Assembly: GCA_009602725.1 (NCBI GenBank)
Contig: WELB01000023.1
Coordinates: 943,097 to 974,897 of the forward strand
DNA from: Spirogloea muscicola
Lineage: Eukaryota; Streptophyta; Zygnematophyceae; Spirogloeales; Spirogloeaceae
Direction: 5' to 3'
DNA length: 31,801 nt
Shown here: positions 19,851 to 28,717 of the stretch, piece after piece
Layout: every line of letters starts with the position of its first letter
Position numbering within the stretch: position 1 is the first letter of the stretch
The notes under the pieces: model-generated
What the model saw: the letters and a program-made list of their open reading frames with translations, nothing else
Told to the model about the DNA's origin: nothing
Databases searched by the model: none
Made by a program: the position numbers and the translations under genes

Positions 19851-20690
19851 AAGGTGCAGGCTTCTTTGCTCGGCTCAGCTCCTCCAGCCCGTATCTGCAT
19901 TGTTAGCTTCTTCCTCTCAGTAGCCAGGTGTCATTGTGTTTAGCAGCTAATGGACAGTTTGTACACGACAAGAGCAAAGGCACACGTCCTTGAGATGTAG
20001 CACTCTACAGGTGCAGGGATAGCAGTTGTCGCGCATCCTGCTATGTCTGCAGACCTGCAGGTCTACTGCACATGCTGTTACACAAGGGGTAGATGATCTG
20101 GCATAGACACCTTATATGAGGCCGTCACGTCAATGGACATATCAGACGAGTCCGGAGCTCTGGAGTTCAGGTCGCACATGAGCGGCGAAAGCCGTTTCTT
20201 CAATTGCTCCATTGCAACCATTCCTGCAGCAAGTGGCGCTACTTATGGGACTGCCTGTGCAGTGATCCTCCGCATCCTCATTGTGCGCATATCTGGCGCG
20301 GCGTTTCCACCAAGGACTACCCCTGGCCTCGGAAGCAGGTGCCAATGGCGCCAAGCGAGGACAGGTGTCGCCAGGCCGGTTCGCAAGCTGCACCGAGGCT
20401 CGCGGGGCGGGGAGGCGCCCGCGCTGCCGACTACCGCCTCGACGTCGACGCCGGCCGTCGATGGCAGGCCGGCCGTGTCAGTGAGGTCGAGGTGCTGCGC
20501 GGCAGGGAGCCGGGGCGAAAGGAGGCGCCGCGGCGGGCGGCGCGGGCGCTGGCCGGGGAGGTGGCGGCGCCGTGGCGGCCCTCGTGGGGCCCGCCTGCGA
20601 GATCGGATACCCGTCGCCACCGTCTCGGCCCACCAACGGGGCGCGCGCCGTCTTGGAAAGACACCCACTCCCTTTCCCTACTCGAGAACA
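19851..20690. promoter_or_regulatory. MKK3 5' region (minus strand), candidate first exon
   Basis: Upstream of the last confident MKK3 exon. On the minus strand an ATG near 20.14 kb opens a ten-codon frame (MSIDVTASYK) followed by GTGTCT, a usable donor. It could be the first exon, but no homology supports it. Beyond 20.3 kb the sequence becomes very GC-rich (Arg/Pro-rich frames on all strands), as in a promoter or 5' UTR. The long plus-strand frame at 20204-20926 has a biased composition and ends in a repeat copy; I do not call it a gene. Confidence 0.35.
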
Positions 20691-20759
20691 TAGCGAGTCT
20701 GGGATATGCACGACGCGAGGATATGCTCCCAGCCCAGATGGGTATGCCGGCAGCCTATC

Positions 20760-21060
20760 TGTCATTTCTGCGACGTCGAGTGTCAACCTGTCTGCAACGA
20801 GCTCAGGCGTATGCTCTGCATCAGAAAGCTGGTCGAGCCTTAGCTGCTGGCACAAGAGCTAGTCAATTGCCGTCCGGTATTCGAGCGTCAGCTAGCGACC
20901 TCTATGTGCTGACTCGTGGTTACTGAGCGGGTCAGCTTAGCAGCAGGTGACGTACATTTGTCCAATATGCTTGCCTTTGTACTTGGCCACACTTGGCCTC
21001 CCCATCTCTTAATATACACGCATTTCCTTTCCCGTTCCCCGCGCCGGCCGCTCATGCTCC
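20760..21060 (+). repeat. Dispersed SDLxLLTRGY repeat, copy 4
   Basis: Reads QRAQAYALHQKAGRALAAG, then ASDLYVLTRGY and TGA at 20924-20926. Relative to copy 3, AGRA is encoded with four different codons and LTRGY with two synonymous changes. A second module follows: TCAGCTTAGCAGCAGGTGA, then GCTTGCCT(T)TGTACTTGGCC. It matches the minus strand near 23.47-23.57 kb. Confidence 0.7.
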
Positions 21061-21299
21061 AGCACGAGCCGGTGGGGTTAATAAATAGTGGGGCGGGGTG
21101 GACGGCCGACACCCACGCCCGCCACGACTGCGCGACGGCGGAGCACATGCCGGAGGCGCCACGCCCGACAGCCAGGGTTATAGGCGCTTATTTAGAAGAA
21201 CTATATACCTTTTCATGCCTTGTGTCAGCTTTTCCCGTGGATACTTACGTACACTGGTAGCTGAGACACCTTAGCATAGGGCTGCCTTTCATGTAGCCT

Positions 21300-21810
21300 C
21301 ACATTTTTCACTAGCCTTTGCCTGACAGTGTGTTGGCTTGTATTTGGCCACCCTTTCAATTCATGCGTACGGCACACCTCCTCTCTCTCGTCCCGTTTCC
21401 TCTGGAACTTGTCATTCGTGGGCTGGCCTTCGAAGCCCTCGCCGCCTTTGCAGGAGCTGCGTCTTCTGAGGCCGTCCATCGTCAGCAAGGACAACAAGGT
21501 GAGCTGCCCGTCTGCAACGCCGCCAGGTCGCTTGCCAAGTTTTTCCGCATGAAGCTAACTGATTTCTTCCTTTGTTCCCAGGCTCACGCAGAGCACTTGC
21601 GGTCAGACCGTGCTTTGGTTGCTACTTCTGGCTCTCGTTGGGGTGCCTCATTTCCAGCTGCAAGCACTCCGACTTGCGGCTGCTGACTCGGGGTTACAAA
21701 GCTCCCGTTCGCTGTAGTCTCTTGTATAGCTGTGTGGTTTTGAAGCTTTTTGGACCTTCTCCAACCTTTCTGGGCTGGCTTCCTGCAACCCCCGTCCATT
21801 AGGAAGAGCT
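21300..21810 (+). repeat. Dispersed SDLxLLTRGY repeat, copy 5
   Basis: Contains RALVATSGSRWGASFPAAS in one frame and, after a one-base shift, SDLRLLTRGYKA, where the usual stop codon has been lost. The tail has the GGACC...TTTCTGGGCTGGC module seen in other copies. Upstream, GGCTTGTATTTGGCCACCC resembles the ACTTGGCCAC module. The frameshift and missing stop mark it as decayed. Confidence 0.7.
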
Positions 21811-22380
21811 CACTTCTTCTTCTGAGGCGCGCGCGCTGCTCTTGGATTCAATCAAGTGCGACCATGACAAAAAGGGAATGTGCTCGCCCATAGAGAGTGG
21901 CTGTGGTGGCCGCAGACCGAAAGTAAATGTACGGAGTGTCGTGGAATGGCAGCGCCGACGCAGCAGAGCACCGCCGGACGCGACAAGATGGAGGGGCGGG
22001 AGTTTCCGAAGCGATTTGGCTGTACTGGGCCATCCCGCGGTACACCGGCGTCAGTGGCTCGACAAGTCGGTCGATTACGAGTGTTGGCAGCCGCTGCCAT
22101 TACGTGAGAAGCCTCGCTGCCGTCGTCGCGTATCATTGATGGAAGCGCGACTTGCCCACGTGCGCGGCAGGCAGCGCCGGCCCTTGAAGAAAGAGCTCGC
22201 CCATTGAGGATAGGGGCTGGAACAGCCAGCCCAAAAAGAATGGACAAAGTACGAGCCCTTGGGCTCGCTGCGCGGCCCAGCTGGCGTCGTCCACCGGCTA
22301 TTCTGCCTGGTGCACAGATTGTTCTGACTTGATTTAGCGGAGCCAGAGTTAAAGAAGGGCTCGCCCATCGCTACTCCCAT
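21811..22380 (-). repeat. Partial copies of the repeat tail
   Basis: GCTCGCCCAT occurs at 21882, 22195 and 22359. The middle one is followed by GAGGATAGGGGCTGG, then CAGCCAGCCC and AAAAAGAATGGACAAAG, matching 7671-7728. The middle example forms a GGGCTGG/CCAGCCC hairpin. No conserved SDLxLLTRGY block is attached, so these are fragments. Confidence 0.65.
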
Positions 22381-22489
22381 CCTGGCTGTGTGCTGGGGAA
22401 GTGCAAGCGCATTCCTTCCGAGAATTCGTAGCTGTGAGTTCCCGCCCAGCCCAGTGAGAAAGCAAAATCCTCAAGAATCTCAAGAAGGG

Positions 22490-22570
22490 ATTGATCTGGC
22501 TGCCCCGCTCGCAATGGAGAAGCATCTGTTCAGAGGCATGGCTGTGAAAGGCCAGCCCATAGGTAATGGT
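22490..22570 (-). repeat. Partial copy with palindromic GGCTG motif
   Basis: Contains the motif GGCTGTGAAAGGCCAGCC at about 22540-22557 with the same flanks (ATG before, CA after) as those at 583, 22811 and 23173. The sequence downstream is not shared. Confidence 0.6.
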
Positions 22571-22739
22571 GGAACCGAAACAGCAACCTCACGCATGGAC
22601 CTTCCTGAAATAGGTTGACCGAGTTGGGCGAGAAGGCCCACGGCAATGGAGCGATAAGGAAGGAATGCCTCAAGTGAAGGCACTTACACTACCACATATA
22701 GTATACATCTGGCGAAAGCCTAGTGAACAAGGTCCAGAT

Positions 22740-23095
22740 TGAGCTTCTCAGGAGGGTATGGAGTGTGTAGTGAGTGATGGAGGGCATGAGTGGCCAAGTC
22801 CAGGGGGGGGCAATGGCTGTGAAAGGCCAGCCAAAAGACAGACGTGACAACGCCTAGAAGGGGCCAGAAGCGCAAACCTACACATCCACGCACGTGGCTA
22901 CAACGACTGGGTGCTAAACTACGCCTAGCCAGCAGCTGCAAGTCAGAGTAGCTTGCAGCCGGGAAAGTGTCACCACTCAGAGACCCAGAAGCAGCAGCCA
23001 ACGCACGGGCTGCCTGCAAGTGCGGTGACAAAGCAAGGGAACGCTGGAGCGAGAGTGCGCCAGGTCCAAAGGAGTGGGAGAGTGTAGAACGCACT
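22740..23095 (-). repeat. Dispersed SDLxLLTRGY repeat, copy 6
   Basis: Minus-strand frame reads SLQRSLALSPH, ARALAAASGS, FPAAS and SDLQLLARRS, with the stop lost. The Phe-Pro-Ala-Ala-Ser block uses different codons from copy 3. The tail holds the palindromic motif at 22808-22832 and then ACTTGGCCACTCATGCCCTCC, which is closely matched on the minus strand at 23455-23510. Confidence 0.7.
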
Positions 23096-23200
23096 ATGGT
23101 AGCCTGCTCAGTATCCCCTGGTCAGCAGCTGCAAAGTGGGAGAAACCAGCTAACACAGTCCTTTCAAAGTAAGGCGATGGCTGTGAGAGCCCAGCCCGCA
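23096..23200 (-). repeat. Dispersed repeat, copy 7 (short)
   Basis: Minus strand reads LQLLTRGY followed by TGA (codons 23134-23108), using AGG for Arg and GGA for Gly. The upstream RAGRALAAASG block is not recognisable here. A palindromic motif lies nearby at 23173-23199. Confidence 0.65.
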
Positions 23201-23342
23201 TGGAACAAGGACCAGCAGCCGGACCGGCCAGCCCAGTTATGGACGACAGGGGCGCTCGCGATGATTAACAGCTTTCTCCAGATGGAGGCGAAGGATGTGG
23301 AGGCCAAACCAATGAGGACAAAGTGGCAATGGCGCGCGGTGC

Positions 23343-23377
23343 GCATATATTGAAATATATATACATATATATTGAAA
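23343..23377. repeat. AT-rich near-palindromic tract
   Basis: A 35-bp A/T island in GC-rich DNA, made of ATATATTGAAA twice around ATATATACATATAT. The centre is close to a perfect palindrome. It lies 415-450 bp upstream of the CCT1 start codon. It could be a distal promoter element, a cruciform site or simple microsatellite; nothing decides among these. Confidence 0.7.
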
Positions 23378-23439
23378 GGGAAGCCAGTATCAGCCAATAC
23401 TCTGTTCAGGCTTCAGTGCAAGAGTGGGGCTACGTAAAA

Positions 23440-23640
23440 CGAAGCCCTACGCGAAGGAAGATGGAGCGAGTGTACTGCGTGACGGAGGGCCTGAGTAGCC
23501 AAGTACGGAGGCAAGCACATTGACAGATGTGTACATCACCTGCTGCTAAGCTGAGGGGGGCATGAGACTGGACAGAGGCCAGCTCGCGCACACTGCTCGC
23601 GCGGGTTACAGACAGACGAAAGGGCTCGCCCATTGAAAGG
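23440..23640 (-). repeat. Dispersed repeat, copy 8 (second module)
   Basis: On the minus strand this begins ATGGGCGAGCCCTTTC and continues through TCAGCTTAGCAGCAGGTGA to CCGTACTTGGC, the module that follows copy 4 at 20931-21000. The shared peptide reading SLAAGDVH is spelled with GAT/GAC and CAC/CAT differences. It lies directly upstream of CCT1. Confidence 0.65.
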
Positions 23641-23791
23641 TTACTACAGACAGGTTACTAAACCCCACCAAAGCCCTGCGTTGCCCCAAGGCGTGAAGCA
23701 GCCCCTGCCCCGGCTTTGCCGCCGGCTTCCACGGGCGGCCCTCCCGCCCGCGGCGGTCGCGGCGGCGGCGGCGGCTGCGGCGGGAGCGGCC

Positions 23792-23941
23792 ATGGCGGGT
23801 CACGCGCTGGAGATCTCGGGCGAGCGGCAGACCGGGCAGGACGTGCGCACGCAGAACGGTGGGCGAGAGCCGGCGTGCCGAGCTCGGCGGCGCCGCCTCG
23901 GCGCCGAGCGGCGCCTCTCGCCGCTGAGCAGCCGGCCTGAC

Positions 23942-23978
<37 letters not shown>

Positions 23979-26900
23979 GGGCCAGTGATGGCGTGCCAGG
24001 CCATCGCCAACATCGTCAAGAGCTCGCTGGGGCCGCTGGGCCTGGACAAGGTCCGCCAACGCCGCTGCATGGCGGCGGCCCTCGCCGACCCTCTAGCGGG
24101 CTGGACGCGTAAAGAAGCGCTAACGGCGGCCGCGTCGGGGCGCAGATGCTGGTGGACGACATTGGCGACGTGACGATCACCAACGACGGCGCCACCATCC
24201 TGAAGCAGCTCGAGGTCGAGCACCCGGCCGCCAAGGTCTGGCCCCGCTCCTCCCAGCACGGCCCTCACGCAGCGCCGACGAGCTCATGCTGGTCCCGCTG
24301 CGCAGCGGCGAGCTGCGCTGCCGAGATGCATGTCGCACCTGATTGGCGGCGAGCTCTTCCCCGCGTCACTGAGGGCAGGCGTCTGCGGCTCAGCTCATTG
24401 CGCCACCATCGTCAGGCGCCACACGCCGCCGACCGCTGTTCAATGACTGTGCGAGGGTCCGGTCCCCTGCTCACGGTGCTGGCAGGTGCTCGTGGAGCTG
24501 GCGGAGCTGCAGGACCGCGAGGTTGGGGATGGCACAACCTCGGTCGTCATTGTCGCGGCAGAGCTTCTCAAGGTGGGAGGGCCGCCAAGCTCCGTTTGCG
24601 TGCAGGCTGCGTCCCCAGAAGTACGTGCGGAGGAGTGGAGGACCCCCTCCAGCGAGGCTGGTCTGACCGCCCACCTCCTGGGCTCTGCATGAGTGTGATG
24701 GCTGCATGTACGGCTTGTGCTGCGTGGTGGGTGCGGCCAGAGGGCCAACGACCTCGTGCGGAACAAGATCCATCCGACGTCCATCATCAGCGGTTATCGG
24801 GTGAGCCTCTTTGGATGGCTATGATGCCGCCTGCACTGTTCAGGCCTTCCTTTTGCAGGCTAGGCGCTGAACGTGAGGTCCAGGCGAACACATGCTCGGC
24901 CTCTTCTGCTGCTCATTTGGGCATGCTCACATGCGCGCCTTGGAGCAGCTAGCCATGCGTGAGTCTTGCAAGTACATCGAGGAGAAGCTGTCGATCAAGG
25001 TGACAGGCCCCACCCACCGTTCCCATCTTGATAGCCTGCACCTCAAATCGTGCACACCTCATCATGCTCTATTGCACCAAGCCGCAAGTCACACAAGAGG
25101 GAGGGCTGGCCTTGACACTTCCCCTTTGTGCCACCTGTGACCAGGTGGAGAAGTTGGGCAAGGAGGTGCTTCTGAATTCCGCCAAGACGAGCATGTCCTC
25201 CAAGATCATCGGCGACAACGCCGACCACTTTGCCAAGATCGTGAGCCACTGTGACCCAAGGTGCTGGAAGATTCGCCGGCTGGCCTGCTGCCCACCTCCC
25301 TTGACGGCTTGGCCTGTCTGCTGTGCGATTTGCTTGCAGGTGGTCGACGCGGTGCAAGCGGTGAAGATGACAAACGAGAAAGGAGAGGTCCGGTATCCCA
25401 TCAAGGTGTGTTGACTCTGGAGGGGTCAGGATGGCCTCAGAATTGCTGTGCCCAGTCTGGGCTCGGGGCCTAGCTCCTCTGGGTTTCCACGGCCGCTGAT
25501 GTTAGAGCATGGAGTAAGCGAGTTTGTTGAAAGGCAAAGCCCGTGGAGCACCGCCTCTTGTTGTTGCCACGGGGGCTGGACAAACTTTGGCACTCTATGG
25601 CAAGGAGCAAAGCCCGCCCAAGTTGCTGACGCCTTGCTGTGAGGCTGCCTGGCTGCAGTCGGTCAACATCCTCAAGGCGCACGGCAAGTCTGCCAAGGAG
25701 AGCGTGCTGCTGAACGGCTATGCGCTGAACATGGCCCGGGCCTCTCAAGGAATGCCCACGCACGTCAGCCCTGCGAGGATCGCCTGCCTCGACTTCAACC
25801 TGCAGAAGACCAAGATGCAGATGGGCGTGCAGGTCCTGGTCAACGACCCCAAGGAGCTTGAGAGAATACGAGACAGGTACTGAGCTGGAAGCACGTTCTT
25901 TTCTTTTTGGCCGCTGCTTCTCTTGGATTATCATTCATCGGAACAGGGTTTCATTTGTGACTTTTCTCAGTGTTGCAAGAGCAGGTTCTGCCACTGACTG
26001 ATGCGAAAGATGGCATAAGCTCTTGGAGCACCCATAGAGACGAACTGGATGCTGTGCTTCTTCTGCTTTTGGCTGCTGACTGTTTGCTTCGGAACTTATT
26101 TTGAGGCACCAGAGAGGCAGACATCACAAAGGAGAGGATTGAGAAAATCATGAAGGCAGGAGCTAATGTCATTCTCACGACAAAGGGCATCGATGACATG
26201 GCGCTTAAGGTGCTGTAGACTGCAAATGTTGTCAAGCAACTTCTTTGGCATAGCCAAGCTAGACGTGGTGCTTGACTCCTTGCGGCAGCTCAATTTCTCC
26301 AGTACTTTGTGGAGGCCGGAGCACTTGCAGCTAGAAGAGTGGGCAAAGAGGACTTGCGGCGCATTGCTAAGGCGTCAGGGGCGACGCCGGTGAGTCGTCC
26401 GAAGCCCACTCAGAGGGCATGACCCGCTGACACAACCATGGGGCATTTGCGGACGAGCTATGCATGCCCTTGATGCTTGGTAAACTGCTTTCAAAGTGGC
26501 AATATCTTCCCTTTGCCTTCCTCAAGCGAGCAGCTATGAATGTGGCAATAGCATTTGCCATGTGCAGTGCAGAAAGCATCTGAAGAAGTGTGTCAAGGTG
26601 AATTTGGTCAGGTGCTCACTTTGGCAGACATGGAGGGAGGGGAATCGTTCGATCCATCCTTCCTTGGCATGGCCGAGGAGGTTGTTGAGGAGCGCGTGGC
26701 AGACGATGACGTACTCATGATCAAAGGCCTCAAGAGCTCCAGAGCGGTCAGCTCTTCATCCTCGCTGAGAGACTTTCATCCAGATGAAGGCCGTGCAGCG
26801 AGCTTTAGCATCCTATGCATTTCGTTGTCCTGATGCCTTCACTTGGCTCTTAGGTGTCCATCCTGCTGCGAGGCGCCAACGACCACATGGTGGACGAGAT

Positions 26901-28055
26901 GGAGCGCTCTGTGCATGACTCCATCTGCATAGTCAAGCGCACACTGGAGTCAAATCTGGTGCGTCACAACGCCTGGTCTTCTGCATCTAAGCCTCCAAGC
27001 ACGTCAACGAATGAATTTGTTGCAAAACTGTAGCAGGTGCGACCCTCATCTCACATGCATTTCTGATTGAAGCACTTGTTGACTCTTAGATGTTGACCAT
27101 TTGTTGACTCGGATGTTGACCATGGCATGAGTTGGGCCACTGGGAGCAGGTTGTGGCAGGCGGCGGTGCCGTGGAGGCTGCCCTTTCCGTGTACCTCGAG
27201 AACCTGGCAACCACACTGGGGTCGAGGGAACAGCTCGCAATCGCCGAATTTGCAGAGGCCCTCCTTGTCATCCCTAAGGTGACCGTCTCCTTTGACTAGG
27301 CTGCATGGAACACCATCAGTCTGGTATGCGCGGATGTACAAAGTTGCTAATGTGTGATAGTTCTGAGCAATGCTTGTTTGGCACTGGCCGTGCTTATGCA
27401 ACTGGAGCAGATCCTTGCCGTGAATGCTGCTAAGGACGCCACGGAGCTGGTGGCGAAGCTGCGGGCATACCACCACATGGCTCAGACCAAGGCGGACCGG
27501 CAGCACCTGTCAGGGTGAGCTACAGGTCACACGAGGCTCCTTGTGCAGCTCCATCATAGCTGCCTTGTCAATCACATTGCACATAATGCTTGGACAGGAC
27601 AGGGATGCGACTCAACTGTAAAGTAGCTAGTGTCCATGCAGCTTACAGTTCACTAATAGCTTACTCTTTTGCTGCACCCTGGGCCCAGGTCTGGCCTTGA
27701 CCTCATCAATGGCGTCATTCGAGACAATCTCAGTGCTGGCGTGATTGAGCCTGCCATGAGCAAAGTGAAGATTATCCAGGTTGGGGCCAAGGCCACTCTC
27801 TGTTGCAGGCTCTAGGAAACTTTGGCTTTGCAGGGTTGCTTTGACCATTGAAATTGTTGCTCCAACAAGTTTAATCTGGGGTGCCTCTGAAGAGTATTCC
27901 TGACTCCTGTTTCAACACCATGTGGACACTGCAATTGACACCCTATTCAAGCTCACAATGTCCAGTTTGCGACAGAGGCGGCCATCACAGTCCTGCGGAT
28001 TGACGACATTGTCAGGCTACACAAAGAGGAGACTGGGCCTGAGGAAGATTACTGA
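23792..28055 (+). CDS. CCT1: T-complex protein 1 subunit alpha (CCT1/TCP-1 alpha)
   Basis: Subunit of the cytosolic group II chaperonin CCT/TRiC, which folds actin, tubulin and other proteins with ATP. Seventeen exons: 23792-23858, 23986-24050, 24146-24235, 24486-24572, 24741-24800, 24949-24999, 25145-25240, 25340-25405, 25659-25876, 26113-26209, 26303-26389, 26612-26746, 26854-26958, 27150-27278, 27411-27514, 27689-27779, 27966-28055 (TGA). All borders are GT/AG, all phases agree, and the sum is 1,638 nt, i.e. 545 residues, the usual CCT1 length. Motifs: [14 protein letters not shown] start, [33 protein letters not shown] (ATP hydrolysis Asp), [102 protein letters not shown] and [13 protein letters not shown]. 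The conserved YPIKG reads YPIKS. Subunit identity rests on the [15 protein letters not shown] and C-terminal regions. The start ATG has a good context (GCC before, G after). Confidence 0.97.
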
Positions 28056-28717
28056 TACCAACAAACACCATCTTGCGGCCCCGTCAGTAGCAAGTGGCAT
28101 AGTATTTGCCGAAATATTGTTCTACTTGACAGCCTGCCATGTAACCCACTTGTGCATACCCCTTCCCAGTAGGAACAACAAAGCACAAGGCACTCAGTAG
28201 CTGCTCTTCATTAGCTGCCCACGGACATGTGAGCAGTTTGTCTAGACAAGATTTGCTGCAGCAGCAGACTTTGGTGGCGCTGTCTGGCGAAAGCAATACA
28301 CGAGGCAAGTTGTCACAGAGGGTCGCGCTGCTGGGGGAACAGTATAAGCACGATTCTCTCGCTGCATACCCAGTGTGTAAAATGAAGTGGAGAGTCCAAC
28401 AATTGCAGTTGGTGGTGTTCTGTCGCTAGGGTGCAAGAGAAGCTCTGTACAGAAGAGTCGTGAAGGCAACGGAATACAGGGCGGGCGGCGGCCTGCAGGC
28501 CCCTGTGCTCGGGGTCTGCAATCACCGCGGCACAGGGAAAAAAGTGATGGAGAATACAGCTGTGCCACGGCGCGGACGCCTCGGAGCTGCGAGGGTGGGA
28601 ATCGCTGGACATGTGATGCTGCAGCAACATGACCAATTGGTGAATGGAATTTGGTAACAACAAAGCAACTTTTGTCAGGCCCCGCCAGTGCCCGGTCAAT
28701 GTGGCACCATGGGATGG
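28056..28717. other. Convergent CCT1/GBF 3' spacer
   Basis: No frame on either strand has a recognisable product. It must hold the 3' UTRs of CCT1 (plus) and of the bZIP gene (minus). Apart from a possible TGTAA signal at 28140-28144 I see nothing in it. Confidence 0.5.
28140..28144 (+). promoter_or_regulatory. Possible TGTAA polyadenylation signal of CCT1
   Basis: TGTAA, the usual poly(A) signal in chlorophyte algae, lies 85 nt after the CCT1 stop codon. A five-base match is weak evidence; position is the main support. Confidence 0.3.

Noticed and set aside
20204-20926. Plus-strand frame of 240 codons
   Set aside because: The first two thirds are Arg/Gly/Pro-rich GC-skew product without motifs; only the end is conserved and that belongs to repeat copy 4.
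23606-24268. Minus-strand 220-codon frame over the CCT1 start
   Set aside because: Arg-rich shadow of (GGC)n and CCT1 exons 1-3.
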